From positions 26,293 to 90,292 of the forward strand of contig JAMOBE010000002.1 in the NCBI GenBank assembly GCA_039908285.1: a stretch of DNA of 64,000 nucleotides. The letters are read 5' to 3'. The translations under genes and the position numbers were made by a program. The notes under the pieces are model-generated. The model did not search any database. It saw only the letters and a program-made list of their open reading frames with translations, and was not told the DNA's origin. The stretch is from JAMOBE01 sp039908285. Lineage in GTDB: Bacteria; Pseudomonadota; Alphaproteobacteria; Rhodospirillales; Rhodospirillaceae. Shown piece by piece: positions 1-9,442 of this stretch; the first letter of the stretch is position 1, and each line of letters begins with the position of its first letter.

Positions 1-1128
1 CAGCCGATTGGGCAGAGGGACCAGCACGACACTGGGCAGATGCGGCCGCAGCAGATGAAACAGCAGGTAAACGGCGATGGCCGCGGCACCACCGCCGATC
101 AGGCTGACGCAGGCGATGCGGGCGCCGGGAGAGGGACGTGACCACCGCAGGTGAAGCGCCAGGGCCACCAGCGTCAGCACGGCCTGAACCACCACGACCG
201 CCCTGTCGGTGTTGAAGACCTGGTTGCGGTGGACATCCCAGAAAAGAAGAAAGGCCTCAAGGTAGATCGATGGCGCCGGGTCAGGCTGGACCACGTCGGG
301 ATTGGCCTGCCACAGCTTGATCGCCCACAGGACCAGTCCAAGGAGGGCCCCGGCCGCCGCCCCCTGCATAAGCATCCATATGCTTACCCACTCCCTCTCC
401 CCCTCGAGGGGGAGAGGGAGTGGGTGAGGGGGTGGGGCAACCGGCACCATCCCGAGAGCTTCAGCGCCCCCCTCACCCAACCCTCTCCCCCCGAAGAGGG
501 GGGGAGAGGGCTTTCTGGTCACCAGCACGGCGGCCGCGGTGACACCCAGGCTCCAGGTGCCAAGCATCACGTGGGCGGCCGGAAGAAACCCGAGGACGAA
601 GCCGGCACCGCGCCACCACCCCACCGCCAGCAGCCCCGTCGCGTACAGGACCAGGCCGAGGGCGATGATGCCGGTGGACGGCGCCTCGAACACCGCGATC
701 AGGTAGTCGGTGCCAATGGTGAACGGGACGTGCCAGCAGAACGCCAGGCCAGCCAGCACCGCCGCCGTCGTCCACCCGCTGAGGGAAAAGACCAGCAGCG
801 CCATGGCCTGGCAGTAAAGCACGCCCTGAAGCACCGACAGACTCCTGACGACGTCGGCCGGTCCGCCACCGGCCCGCAGGATCGCCGCGGCGAACTGGGG
901 CACGGCCGAGTAGACGTGCTCATAGACGATGGCGGCAAGATTGCCCGGGGGAAACGCCGATGGGTTGGCGTAGTAGACGGCGGGAAACAGCACGTCGGAA
1001 ATGGGCGTGCGGACATACCCGAGCACGGCACCCACCAGTCCAGCCAGCAGGAACGCTACGATCGCTCCCTTTCCCCCTTGAGGGCTATCAAGCCCTCCCC
1101 CATCAAGGGGTTGGTGCCTCCGCTTCAC
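1..1128 (-). CDS. Multi-pass membrane protein, partial, with in-frame palindromic repeat
   Basis: The minus-strand frame is open from the valS stop codon to the left edge, with no stop in the window, so the C-terminus is missing. It encodes several hydrophobic segments (for example around 1065-1010, 820-720, 670-600 and 350-300). I do not recognise the family; a GT-C-like glycosyltransferase is one possibility but is not shown. A complete copy of the 123-bp palindromic repeat (391-513) is read through in frame between two membrane segments and adds about 41 Pro/Gly-rich residues. The start is uncertain. The GTG at 1128 overlaps the valS TGA, and its first codons are themselves repeat-derived (1065-1113); later GTG codons at 1035 and 1026 would cut into the first membrane segment. 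It is probably co-transcribed with valS. Confidence 0.6.
   Translation of the reverse strand, partial: MKRRHQPLDGGGLDSPQGGKGAIVAFLLAGLVGAVLGYVRTPISDVLFPAVYYANPSAFPPGNLAAIVYEHVYSAVPQFAAAILRAGGGPADVVRSLSVLQGVLYCQAMALLVFSLSGWTTAAVLAGLAFCWHVPFTIGTDYLIAVFEAPSTGIIALGLVLYATGLLAVGWWRGAGFVLGFLPAAHVMLGTWSLGVTAAAVLVTRKPSPPLFGGRGLGEGGAEALGMVPVAPPPHPLPLPLEGEREWVSIWMLMQGAAAGALLGLVLWAIKLWQANPDVVQPDPAPSIYLEAFLLFWDVHRNQVFNTDRAVVVVQAVLTLVALALHLRWSRPSPGARIACVSLIGGGAAAIAVYLLFHLLRPHLPSVVLVPLPNRL
391..513 (-). repeat. Palindromic repeat copy A (in-frame in membrane gene)
   Basis: This is a complete copy of the family. The outer palindromes are CCCTCTCCCCCTCGAGGGGG and a CCCTCTCCCCCCGAAGAGGG-type arm, joined by about 60 bp (GGTGGGGCAACCGGCACCAT and onward). 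It has no stop codon in the phase used by the host gene. Other complete copies are at 18447-18569, 42703-42827 and 61551-61678. Confidence 0.85.
1065..1113 (-). repeat. Short GC-rich hairpin repeat at valS/downstream gene junction
   Basis: CCCTTGAGGGCTATCAAGCCC and the adjacent CCCTCCCCCATCAAGGGG form nested hairpins. They belong to the same broad class as the CCCTCCCCCATCAAGG repeats near 3915 and 4060. It lies immediately 3' of the valS stop, where it could attenuate transcription. If the GTG at 1128 is used, it encodes the N-terminus of the downstream membrane protein. Confidence 0.6.
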
Positions 1129-3776
1129 TCCGCGGCGATCCGACTCAGGGCCTGGGCCAGGCGGTCGCGGGCGGCGGCGTGGTCGGCGCGGCGGTCGCGT
1201 TGCTCCTCCACCACCTCCGGTGGGGCCTTGGCCATGAAGCCCTCGTTGCCGAGCTTCTTGTCCACCTTGGCGATTTCACCCTCGAGCTTCTGGATCTCGC
1301 GGGTCAGGCGCGCCTTCTCCTGGGCGAGGTCGATCACCCCCGCCAGCGGCAGCACCACCGTGGCTTCACCCACCACCACCTGCGCGGCACCCTTGACCAC
1401 CGTGTCGGCGTCGGCGACCTCGGCCCGCTCCAGGCGGGCCAGGGTGACCACCAGGTCCCGGTAGGTCTTGAGGCGGGCGGCCGTCGTCGCGGAGGCGCCC
1501 TTGAGAAGGAGCGGGATGCGGGCGCCCGGCGGCACGTTCATCTCCGACCGCACCGAGCGCACCTCGGACACCAGGGTCACCACCCAGTCCATCTCCGCCT
1601 CGGCCTCCGGGTCGGCGGTGATGGCGAAGTCGGGCCAGGCCGTTTCGATCAGCCGACCATCGCGCTGCGGCGAGAGCTGCTCCCACAGCTCCTCGGTGAT
1701 GAAGGGCATGAAGGGATGCAGGATGGTCAGGATGCGGTCCAGCACCCAGGCGGTGGTGGCGCGGGTCTCGGCCCCGGCATCGGCATCGGCGCCGCCGAAG
1801 ATGGGCTTGGCGAACTCCAGGTACCAGTCGCAGAAGGTGCCCCAGGTGAAGGCGTGGCAGATCTGCGCCGCATCGTTGAAGCGATAGGCGGCCAGGGCCT
1901 CGGCCACCCGACGGCCGGTGTCCAGCACCTTGCCGATGATCCAGCGGTTGACCGTCTCGCGGACCGCGTCGGGGGCGAATCCCGGCACGGGAGCGCACTC
2001 GTTCATCTGGCAGAAGCGGGCGGCGTTCCAAAGTTTCGTGGAGAAGTTGCGATAGCCCTGGACCCGGGCCTCGCTCATCCGGATGTCGCGCCCGGGCGCC
2101 GCCAGCGCCGCCAGGGTAAAGCGCACCGCGTCGCAGCCGTAGGTGTCGATCAGGCCGAGGGGGTCGATGACGTTGCCCTTGGACTTGGACATCTTCTGGC
2201 CGCGCTCGTCGCGCACCAGGGCGTGGATGTAGATGGCGCGGAACGGCACCTCACCCATGAAGTGGATGCCCATCATCATCATCCGGGCGACCCAGAAAAA
2301 GATGATGTCGAAGCCGGTGACCAGCACGTCGGTCGGGTAGTAGCGGGCGACCTCGGGCACGGCCTCGGGCCAGCCCAGGGTCGAGAACGGCCACAGCGCC
2401 GACGAGAACCAGGTGTCGAGCACGTCCTGATCGCGGACCAGCTCCACCGGTTGTTTGTGGTGGGCCAGGGCGGCTGCCATGGCCTCCTCCTCCGTCTCGG
2501 CGACGAAGATGGTGCCGTCCGGACCGTACCAGGCCGGTACCTGGTGCCCCCACCAGATCTGGCGGGAAATGCACCAGGGCTGGATGTTGCGCATCCACTC
2601 GTAATAGGTGTTCTCCCAGTGCCGGGGAACGAAGACCGTGCGTCCCTCCTCGACCGCCTTCAGGGCCGGGCCGGCCAGAGTCCTGGCGTCGACGAACCAC
2701 TGGTCGGTGAGCCACGGCTCGATCACCACCCCGGAGCGGTCACCGTAGGGGACGGTCATCGGGTTGTCGGCGATCTTTTCCAGAAGTCCCCGGGCCTCCA
2801 TCTCGGCCACCACCCTGTCGCGGGCGACGAAGCGGTCCAGGCCCCGATAGGCCTCGGGCACGGCGTCGTTGAGGCGCGCATCGCGGTCGAGGACGTTGAT
2901 CATGGCCAGGCCATGGCGCCGCCCCACCTCGAAGTCGTTGAAGTCGTGGGCCGGCGTGATCTTGACGGCGCCCGAGCCCTTTTCCGGGTCGGCGTAGGCG
3001 TCGGCGACGATGGGAATCGGCCGCTCGGCAATGGGCAGGATGCAGCGGCGGCCAATCAGGTGCTGATAGCGCTCGTCGTCGGGGTGGACGGCGACCGCGG
3101 TATCGCCCAGCATGGTCTCCGGCCGGGTGGTGGCGACGGTGATGAAGGCGCCCTCCTCCCCCTCCAGGGGGTAGCGGAAGTACCACAGGGAGCCCGTGAC
3201 CTCCCGCTGCTCCACCTCGAGGTCGGAAATGGCGGTGTGCAGGCGGGGATCCCAGTTGACCAGACGCTTGTCACGGTAGATCAGGCCCTGCCGGTGCAGG
3301 TCGACGAACACCTTGCGCACGGCGCGCGACAGGCCCTCGTCCATGGTGAAGCGCTCGCGGCCCCAGTCGGGCGAGGCGCCGAGACGGCGAAGCTGGCGGG
3401 TGATGGTGCCGCCCGACTCCTCCTTCCACGTCCACACCCGGCGGATGAAGTCGTCCCGGCCCAGGTCGTGGCGGGTGATGCCCTCCGCCTCCAGTTGCCG
3501 CTCCACCACCATCTGCGTCGCGATGCCGGCATGGTCGGTGCCCGGTTGCCACAGGGCGTCCAGCCCCCGCATGCGGTGGTGGCGGATCAGCACGTCCTGA
3601 AGGGTGAAGGTCAGCGCGTGGCCCATGTGCAGGCTGCCGGTGACGTTCGGCGGCGGCATCATGATGGTGTAGGGCTTAGCCGATGAGCGGACGTCGGCGG
3701 CGAAGGCCCCCGACTCCTCCCAGCGCCGATAGTGTTTCGCCTCAACCTCGGCGGGCCGATATGTCTTGTCCAGCAT
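1125..3776 (-). CDS. valS: Valyl-tRNA synthetase
   Basis: This cytoplasmic class I aminoacyl-tRNA synthetase charges tRNA-Val. The 883-aa product has the HIGH-type motif HMGH in [15 protein letters not shown] near residue 45, and KMSKS in QKMSKSKGN near residue 535. Between them lies the CP1 editing region, followed by an anticodon-binding domain and a C-terminal coiled-coil arm ([15 protein letters not shown]). The chosen start (MLDKTYRP) matches the family N-terminus and is preceded by GGGAGGGAAGG; a longer in-frame extension to 3854 is not convincing. Upstream is popZ, a pairing seen in other alphaproteobacteria, but about 360 bp of repeats lie between them. Confidence 0.97.
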   Translation of the reverse strand: MLDKTYRPAEVEAKHYRRWEESGAFAADVRSSAKPYTIMMPPPNVTGSLHMGHALTFTLQDVLIRHHRMRGLDALWQPGTDHAGIATQMVVERQLEAEGITRHDLGRDDFIRRVWTWKEESGGTITRQLRRLGASPDWGRERFTMDEGLSRAVRKVFVDLHRQGLIYRDKRLVNWDPRLHTAISDLEVEQREVTGSLWYFRYPLEGEEGAFITVATTRPETMLGDTAVAVHPDDERYQHLIGRRCILPIAERPIPIVADAYADPEKGSGAVKITPAHDFNDFEVGRRHGLAMINVLDRDARLNDAVPEAYRGLDRFVARDRVVAEMEARGLLEKIADNPMTVPYGDRSGVVIEPWLTDQWFVDARTLAGPALKAVEEGRTVFVPRHWENTYYEWMRNIQPWCISRQIWWGHQVPAWYGPDGTIFVAETEEEAMAAALAHHKQPVELVRDQDVLDTWFSSALWPFSTLGWPEAVPEVARYYPTDVLVTGFDIIFFWVARMMMMGIHFMGEVPFRAIYIHALVRDERGQKMSKSKGNVIDPLGLIDTYGCDAVRFTLAALAAPGRDIRMSEARVQGYRNFSTKLWNAARFCQMNECAPVPGFAPDAVRETVNRWIIGKVLDTGRRVAEALAAYRFNDAAQICHAFTWGTFCDWYLEFAKPIFGGADADAGAETRATTAWVLDRILTILHPFMPFITEELWEQLSPQRDGRLIETAWPDFAITADPEAEAEMDWVVTLVSEVRSVRSEMNVPPGARIPLLLKGASATTAARLKTYRDLVVTLARLERAEVADADTVVKGAAQVVVGEATVVLPLAGVIDLAQEKARLTREIQKLEGEIAKVDKKLGNEGFMAKAPPEVVEEQRDRRADHAAARDRLAQALSRIAAE

Positions 3777-4140
3777 CGCCGAACCTTCCCTCCCTGATGA
3801 CATGGTTCCTTCCCGCAAACTTAAGCCCTCCCCATCAAGGGCTACCGTATGCACACAAGTCGGACAAACTGGGCTGTAGGGTGTTCGCTGTAGAAACTAT
3901 CCGTTTCCCGCAAAAAAAGCCCTCCCCCTTGATGGGGGAGGGTTGGGTGGGGGTGAAGGTGCAGCACGTAGGTGCATCGGGATGAACCAAAAAATTCAGC
4001 TTTTGTGCGAACAGGCTGCTGTGCGCGCGCTTCGCTGCCACCCCCACCCAAACCCTCCCCCATCAAGGGGGAGGGCTTAAGTTTGCTGGAGACTTGTGTG
4101 CATACGGAAGCCCATTGGAGGAGAGGGCTATGGGTGTGGC
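3777..4140. repeat. Gene-free interval of nested inverted repeats
   Basis: No credible gene is present. The interval holds three copies of a CCCTCCCCCATCAAGGGGGA-type hairpin and two longer inverted pairs. A 19-bp arm at 3815-3833 is exactly complementary to 4068-4086. A 16-bp arm CCGTATGCACACAAGT at 3845-3860 is exactly complementary to 4092-4107. The order of arms is not nested symmetrically, so this is a rearranged or composite repeat element rather than one simple cruciform. It separates popZ from valS. Confidence 0.8.
3912..3942 (-). terminator. Rho-independent terminator-like hairpin downstream of popZ
   Basis: Read on the minus strand, the stem CCCTCCCCCATCAAGGGGGA continues through GGG and is followed by C and seven T residues. 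It is about 200 bp downstream of the popZ stop and would end popZ transcription before valS. It is nearly identical over about 40 nt, including the downstream GCGGGAAA, to the terminator after mrp at 24472-24503. Confidence 0.65.
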
Positions 4141-4917
4141 CTACCATTGGGTGTCTTCGGCCTGATGCACCAGCCGTTCGATTTCCTTGCTGACGATGCG
4201 GTCGATCATGGCCGGGAGATTGGCGTCCAGCCATTCCCGCAGCATCGGCCGCAGCAGTTCGCGAACGATCTGCTCCAGGGTCACCTCGGCCTTGCCGACG
4301 CCGAGGGTGCGGTCGCGGGACACCATGCGGGCCAGTTCCGCCAGGGCGACGGACGAGACGGCGGCCGTCGGCGGCGATACCAGGCCATCCTCGGGCACGT
4401 ACTCGATCGACGGGCGGGGATCGAGCTTGAACTGCCGGGCCGGCGGGGGTTCGGGCTCGGTGGCGAATTCGGGTTCCGGCTCGAAGCTGGGCGCCGGTTC
4501 CGGCTCGTCGCCGAAGTCGGGTTCCGGCTCGGGCTCGACGAGTCCCGGGATGAGGTTGAGGACGTCCTCTTCCTCCTCGGCCACCATCATGTCGTCGGTG
4601 AGTTCGAGGATTTCCTCTTCCTCGGGCTCGGGCTCCGGTTCCGGTTCCGGTTCCGGCTCAAGCATGTCTTCAATGGGCTCGAACTCTGGCTCCGGTTCGG
4701 GCTCCGGCTCCGGTTCGGGCTCCGGCTCGAGCATGTCCTCGATGGGCTCGGGCTCCGGCTCGGGCTCGGGCTCGGGCTCGGGTTTCGGGGGTGGCGGCGG
4801 GGCGGCGGCCTTCGGCTTCTCCTTGGCCGCTTCCTCCTCATCCTCCGACAAAATCCGCCTGATGGAGGCGAGGATGTCCTCCATCGACGGTTCTTGCTGG
4901 GATCGATCGTCACTCAT
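4141..4917 (-). CDS. popZ: PopZ-like polar organizing protein (DUF2497)
   Basis: The product is 258 aa. The N-terminus has the family signature [15 protein letters not shown] at residues 9-23. The long middle (about 40-165) is an acidic Pro-rich linker of repeated EP dipeptides. The C-terminal helical region (about 190-258) ends in LERP-type helices with [20 protein letters not shown]. In Caulobacter this protein self-assembles at the cell pole and anchors centromere-bound ParB and signalling proteins; the same role is inferred here. The linker contains two copies of the unit [15 protein letters not shown], a sign of internal duplication. Neighbours tolC and valS are the usual ones. Confidence 0.92.
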   Translation of the reverse strand: MSDDRSQQEPSMEDILASIRRILSEDEEEAAKEKPKAAAPPPPPKPEPEPEPEPEPEPIEDMLEPEPEPEPEPEPEPEFEPIEDMLEPEPEPEPEPEPEEEEILELTDDMMVAEEEEDVLNLIPGLVEPEPEPDFGDEPEPAPSFEPEPEFATEPEPPPARQFKLDPRPSIEYVPEDGLVSPPTAAVSSVALAELARMVSRDRTLGVGKAEVTLEQIVRELLRPMLREWLDANLPAMIDRIVSKEIERLVHQAEDTQW

Positions 4918-5046
4918 CGCACGTCATTCCCGAATCCAACGGCACACACCCAAACCGGGCAGACATCTTTGACGTGTCGTGCCCGGACGGCCACCATCGA
5001 GCGGTCGGTGGCCTCGACAATCCCCCTGGCGCGTGCCAGTCGGCCG

Positions 5047-6447
5047 TCACTTCCTGCGGCCGGTCAGTTCGCCCTCCCTGGCGTCGGTGTCGGCGGAGGC
5101 CTGGCCACCGATCCACTTCTCGCGTACTTCGCGATAATTCACCTCGGGATCATAGCGTTCCGTCGGCAGGTTGAGCCCCTGCGCGTTCATGCGGCCCACC
5201 GCCACCAGAAGGTCGAAGGTGGCCGTGGCCTCGTCGCGCTGGGCCTTCACCAGGCTGACGCGGGCGTCCAGCAGTTCCTGCTCGGCATTCAGGACGTCGA
5301 GCACGGTGCGAGATCCGACCTGAGACTCGCGCTGGACGCCGTCGAGGGCGATCTGCGCCGAGTCGATCTGGGCCTGCAGGGACTTGATCTGGGCCCGCGC
5401 CGACACCAGCGTGTCCCAGGCGGTCGCCGCGCCCTCGATGGCCTTGCGGCGGGCGTCGTCCACCTCCAGCTTGCGCTGGCCGGCGGTGTGCTTGGCCTCC
5501 CGCAGCTTGGCGTAGGTCGCCCCCTGTTCGTAGATCGGCACGGAAACCCGAAGGACGGCCTCGTTGGTCTCGGTGTGGGATGTCTTCGACGACTGGCGGA
5601 ATTCCCGCGATCCCTTGATGTCCAGGGACACCGTCGGCCGCAGGGCGCCACGGACCACCTCGATGTTGTGCTCGGCCGACAGCGCGGTGCGGCCGGCGGC
5701 GATCACCGTCGGATTGCTGGCCTGGGCCAGCGAGGTCGCCTCCTCGAGGGACTTCGGAAGGTCCATGGTCAGATTGGGCTGAACCACCTTTTCCGGAGGC
5801 GTGCCGATCACCCGGACATAGGTGGCCCGCGAGGTTTCGAGGGTTCCCTCCGACTGGATGCGCGCGGCCTTGGTCTTGGCCAGTCGCGCCTGCGACTGGG
5901 CCACGTCGGTGCGGGTGATCTCGCCGACGCGGAAGCGGTCCTGGGCGGCCTCGTACTGGCGCTGCAGGACCTGTTCGTTGCTGATGTTGAGTTCGAGCAC
6001 CGCCTGATCGCGCACCACGTTGAGATAGGCGGTGGCGGCGGCCGACAGGACCGTCTGTTCGATGGACAAAAGCTGGGCGCGCTCCGCCTGCACATCCGCC
6101 TCGGCCTTGTCGGTCCCGGCGACGGTGCGGCCGCCGTTGTAGAGATTCTGCGACAGGGTCAGGCTGGCGGTGCGCGGAGAGCGCCACTGCTCCGGCGGCA
6201 CGAGGGCGTTCGTCTCGTAGAGGCCGCGCCCGGCGCTGCCGCTGAAGCTCACCGTCGGGCGCCAGGTGGCCAGGGCCTGCGGCACCTGCTCGTCGGTCGC
6301 CCGGCCCTGGGCGCGGCGGGCTTCAAGCTGCGGATTGGTGCGATAGGCGGCCACCAGGGCCTCCTCGAGGGTTTCCGCCTGGGCGGGAACGACCGACAGC
6401 CCCAAAGCCCCGGCGATCACCGCCGCCCCGATAACGGACGTCCTCAT
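5047..6447 (-). CDS. tolC: TolC-family outer membrane efflux protein
   Basis: This is an outer-membrane channel subunit for type I secretion or tripartite efflux. The 466-aa precursor starts with a signal peptide (MRTSVIGAAVIAGALGLSVV..AQA). It then carries the two OEP repeats, with the TolC-like N-terminus TLEEALVAAYRTNPQLEARR and the Gly-Val motif region GSRTVLDVLNAEQELLDARV near residue 375. The chosen start has AGGGGAGG eight bases upstream; an in-frame extension to 6570 lacks coding character. It follows pcm and the rhodanese gene in the order usual for alphaproteobacteria. Confidence 0.95.
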   Translation of the reverse strand: MRTSVIGAAVIAGALGLSVVPAQAETLEEALVAAYRTNPQLEARRAQGRATDEQVPQALATWRPTVSFSGSAGRGLYETNALVPPEQWRSPRTASLTLSQNLYNGGRTVAGTDKAEADVQAERAQLLSIEQTVLSAAATAYLNVVRDQAVLELNISNEQVLQRQYEAAQDRFRVGEITRTDVAQSQARLAKTKAARIQSEGTLETSRATYVRVIGTPPEKVVQPNLTMDLPKSLEEATSLAQASNPTVIAAGRTALSAEHNIEVVRGALRPTVSLDIKGSREFRQSSKTSHTETNEAVLRVSVPIYEQGATYAKLREAKHTAGQRKLEVDDARRKAIEGAATAWDTLVSARAQIKSLQAQIDSAQIALDGVQRESQVGSRTVLDVLNAEQELLDARVSLVKAQRDEATATFDLLVAVGRMNAQGLNLPTERYDPEVNYREVREKWIGGQASADTDAREGELTGRRK

Positions 6448-6581
6448 ACCAGCCTCCCCTGACCCAGGTGAAGATGGGCACCTTACACGATCCCCATCCC
6501 ACATCACCACACGACAAAATATCCGTGTCCGGCCAATTATCAAGGCCGAAGTCCCTCTTCTGACCGTCATCCGCGAAATAA

Positions 6582-6911
6582 TCAGTAGATCGACATGCCG
6601 GGATCGACCCGTCGCGCCCAGGCGTCAATTCCTCCCCGCAGATTGATGACGTTGGCGAAGCCATTGCGCCGCAACCACGACGTGACGTGCCAGCTTCGCA
6701 CGCCGTGGTGACACAGGACGACCAGCGGACGATCCCGCGGCAATGCGCCAAGCTCGGCGCCAAGCTGTCCCATGGGGACCATCAGGCTTCCGGGCAGGGC
6801 GCAGATACGCGTCTCCCACGGCTCCCGCACGTCGAGAACCAGGGGAGGATCCGGCGCCCGCAGGCGTCGGGCCAGGTCCTCGACCTCGATATCGCCTGGT
6901 GCATCGCTCAA
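6582..6911 (-). CDS. Rhodanese-like sulfurtransferase
   Basis: A single-domain rhodanese of 109 aa. The catalytic cysteine lies in the loop CHHGVRS near residue 68, and the fold signatures LVLDVREPWE (about 24-33) and NVINLRGGIDAW (about 87-98) are present. It transfers sulfane sulfur; the acceptor is unknown. The gene lies 10 bp after pcm and 134 bp before tolC, suggesting a pcm-rhodanese unit. Confidence 0.9.
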   Translation of the reverse strand: MSDAPGDIEVEDLARRLRAPDPPLVLDVREPWETRICALPGSLMVPMGQLGAELGALPRDRPLVVLCHHGVRSWHVTSWLRRNGFANVINLRGGIDAWARRVDPGMSIY

Positions 6912-6921
6912 GAGAGTGCGC

Positions 6922-7572
6922 CTAAAAGACGAATCCCGCGTCCCGTTCGAATCCAGGCAGCTTCCCGACGCTGGCCTCGAAGGCGGTCCGATGACCGAAC
7001 ACGCCGCCCACCCGCGTGATCAGCGTCGCCTCGCCGACACCGCCATCCCGGACGACCGCGACCAGCCGGCCGCCCTCGGCGAGCTGATCGCGAATCCGGT
7101 CGGGGATGCGGGGAACCGAGCCCTCGAACACGATGACGTCATAGGGCGCCTGAGCCGGATATCCCTCGGCCAACGGCCCCACCATCACGGCGGCATTGTC
7201 GATGGACAGGGCGTTCAGGGCCTCGGTCGCCGCCTCCGCCAGCCGCGGGTCGCACTCGACGGCCAGGACCGTGCCCGCCATGCGGGCCAGGACGCCCGCC
7301 GAATAGCCGGTCGCGCAGCCGATGTCGAGGACCACATCGCCGGGCTGGATCGCCGCAATCTGCAACAGCCGCGCGAACACCATCGGCTCCATCAGATGGC
7401 GCCCGGCTCCCAGATCCAGGTCGGCGTCCATATAGGCGATGCCGCGGCAGGCGCCCGGAACGAACTCCTCGCGCGGCAGGCCCGAGATGGCGGCCACCAC
7501 CAGCGGGTCGGTGACGTGGTTGGTCCGAATCTGGTTGGTGACCATTCTGCCGCGCGCGCTGCTGAAATCCAT
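6922..7572 (-). CDS. pcm: Protein-L-isoaspartate O-methyltransferase family
   Basis: A 216-aa SAM-dependent methyltransferase of the PCMT family, which repairs isoaspartyl residues. It shows MVTNQIRTNHVTD at the N-terminus, the loop LPREEFVPG, and SAM motif I VLDIGCATGYSAGVLARM near residue 83. In alphaproteobacteria this version sits immediately upstream of tolC and often has diverged substrate residues, so the repair activity is inferred. MDFSSARGRMV is the family-like start. Confidence 0.88.
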   Translation of the reverse strand: MDFSSARGRMVTNQIRTNHVTDPLVVAAISGLPREEFVPGACRGIAYMDADLDLGAGRHLMEPMVFARLLQIAAIQPGDVVLDIGCATGYSAGVLARMAGTVLAVECDPRLAEAATEALNALSIDNAAVMVGPLAEGYPAQAPYDVIVFEGSVPRIPDRIRDQLAEGGRLVAVVRDGGVGEATLITRVGGVFGHRTAFEASVGKLPGFERDAGFVF

Positions 7573-7679
7573 GACGATGATCCCCGATTGCAATTGCCGC
7601 AGCCCCGGGCGGGCGGAAGCACCGGCGCATACTGCCCAAGCCGCCCGGAAAACTCAATCCCGATGGCTTTCCGAGCCTG

Positions 7680-8501
7680 CTACAGGAAGATCTCCATGCC
7701 GTCGCGGGCGACCACGGTGCCCTCCCAGCGGGTGCGGGCCTCGGCCTCCATGGCCTCCATGTAGGCGTCGTCGTGGTCCGGGTCGTGGTGGAAGATGGCC
7801 ATCTGCTTCACGTCGGCCTGCCGGCACAGACGCACCCCCTCCTCCCAGGTGGAGTGGCCCCAGCCCACCTTGGCCGGGAACTCGGCCTCGCTGTAGGTCG
7901 AGTCGTAGATCACCAGGTCGGCCCCCTGGATCAGCTCCAGCACGTTGCGGTCCGGTTTGCCAGGGATGTGCTCGGTGTCGTAGACCAGGCATACCGACGA
8001 TCCCTCGCAGTCCACCCGGTACCCGGTCGCCCCATTGGGGTGATTGAGCAGAACGGTCCGGACCTTGATGGTGTCGTACAGGACGAAGCTGTCGCCGGCG
8101 CGAAAGTCCTCGAACGTCAGCTGCGCCTTCATCGCCGCCAGCGGCACCGGAAACATGGGGTTGGCCATCTGGCCCTCGAGAATGTCCTGGATGCCGCCCT
8201 GGTCCATCAGGTGCCCGGCGCGGATGCTGAAGGCGTTGCCCGGCTTGAACGCCGGAGAGAAGAAGGGAAAGCCGTTGATGTGGTCCCAGTGGGTGTGGGT
8301 CAGCAGCAGGACGCCGTTCGTGATGCCGCGTCGCATGAAGTCCACGCCCAGATTGCGGATACCGGTTCCCGCGTCGAAGATCAGGGCATGCCCACCCGCG
8401 TCCACCTCGATGCAGCTCGTGTTGCCGCCGTAGACGATGTGATTGGGCGAGGGACAGGCGATGCTGCCGCGAACACCCCAGAACTTGACCTTTATGCCCA
8501 T
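7680..8501 (-). CDS. MBL-fold metal-dependent hydrolase
   Basis: A 273-aa metallo-beta-lactamase-fold protein. It shows HTHWDHINGFPFF (the HxHxDH zinc motif) near residue 67, GYRVDCEGSSVCLVYDTEH, and HSTWEEGVRLC..FHHDPDHDD near the C-terminus. The layout is like RNase Z-type and cyclic-nucleotide phosphodiesterase-like MBL proteins, but the substrate cannot be told. The start MGIKVKFWGVRGS has AGGAG nine bases upstream. Confidence 0.88.
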   Translation of the reverse strand: MGIKVKFWGVRGSIACPSPNHIVYGGNTSCIEVDAGGHALIFDAGTGIRNLGVDFMRRGITNGVLLLTHTHWDHINGFPFFSPAFKPGNAFSIRAGHLMDQGGIQDILEGQMANPMFPVPLAAMKAQLTFEDFRAGDSFVLYDTIKVRTVLLNHPNGATGYRVDCEGSSVCLVYDTEHIPGKPDRNVLELIQGADLVIYDSTYSEAEFPAKVGWGHSTWEEGVRLCRQADVKQMAIFHHDPDHDDAYMEAMEAEARTRWEGTVVARDGMEIFL

Positions 8502-8617
8502 ACCCAATCGCTCCTGCGGCAAAGCCATGCGGACCAACCCCAAGGCAGTTTATGCCGAAGTTTCCGCGAAGTAGACAAAAAATCACATCGACTCCGCGAC
8601 ATTGTCGTCGTGACTGT

Positions 8618-9352
8618 CTATGTCTTCCAGGCGACGTCCACCGGCGTCCCGACCCCGACCCCCAGCACCGTCGCGGCGGCGCCCTGGTTCACGGCCAACT
8701 CGGCAAGGCCATTGGCGTTTTCGTACCAGAACACGGCGCCCACGGGAACATCTGAATAGGTATGGGCCCACCTTACCCGCCACCCCCGAATCACCAGGAC
8801 GGCCTCACGGTTCAGGAGACGGGCGCGCAATCCGGTCATGATATTCCCGAATCGGTCGATGTAGACCACCCGGGCCAGGTCGTCGGGCCATCCGGTCCGG
8901 CGCAGGGCTTCGACCGCGACCGGCCGGCCGGGCGGAGACTCGCCGCGAGCCAGCATGGCGGCCACCGGCGCGAACAGATCGCGGCCGTGGAAGCTCGCGC
9001 TGAGAACGGCGGGTCGCCAGTCGATCTCCCACGCGCGGCACGCGGTGGCGCGGCGCAGGATGGGCTCGAACAGGCCGTTGTCGGGGCCGACATACCAACG
9101 GCCGTCGGCTTCCACCACCAGAGGCGCGCGGGCGCTGCCGACTCCGGGGTCGACGACGCACGGGAACACGCTGCCGGGTGGAAAGACCTCAACGTAGGCC
9201 GCCAGCAGATAGGCGGAGGCCATGGGATCGAAGATGGGGGCATCGGCGAACAGATTGACCACCGGAACTCCCGGCGCTTCCCGGTACAGCACCGCCAGCA
9301 TCTGGCCGACGTAGGGTCCCTCCAGCCCGAAATCGGTAAACAGGACGATCAT
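8618..9352 (-). CDS. SAM hydrolase / SAM hydroxide adenosyltransferase (DUF62)
   Basis: A 244-aa protein of the DUF62 family, which hydrolyses S-adenosylmethionine to adenosine and methionine. The family start MIVLFTDFGLEGPYVGQM is intact. VVDPGVGSARAPLVVEADG and YVGPDNGLFEPIL are in the N-terminal domain, and YIDRFGNIMTGL marks the second domain. It is a single gene, divergent from the M20 amidohydrolase gene with 90 bp between them. Confidence 0.92.
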   Translation of the reverse strand: MIVLFTDFGLEGPYVGQMLAVLYREAPGVPVVNLFADAPIFDPMASAYLLAAYVEVFPPGSVFPCVVDPGVGSARAPLVVEADGRWYVGPDNGLFEPILRRATACRAWEIDWRPAVLSASFHGRDLFAPVAAMLARGESPPGRPVAVEALRRTGWPDDLARVVYIDRFGNIMTGLRARLLNREAVLVIRGWRVRWAHTYSDVPVGAVFWYENANGLAELAVNQGAAATVLGVGVGTPVDVAWKT

Positions 9353-9442
9353 GGGGCGCCATCCCTGGGCGGCAGTGAATGCGGGGACCATTTACCACTG
9401 TGGAGAAACTCCCGGCAACTCGGTTAGGATGGAGGGAGACCC

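Noticed and set aside
388..513. GC-rich palindromes as CRISPR repeats
   Set aside because: Copies are dispersed tens of kilobases apart, with no regular spacers and no cas genes.
960..3686. Long plus-strand open frame opposite valS
   Set aside because: It is a mirror of the valS coding strand in GC-rich DNA; its His/Gly/Arg-rich composition has no protein-like motifs.
6930..6960. TTCGAATCC, like a tRNA T-loop
   Set aside because: No acceptor or anticodon stem can be drawn around it and it lies inside pcm.
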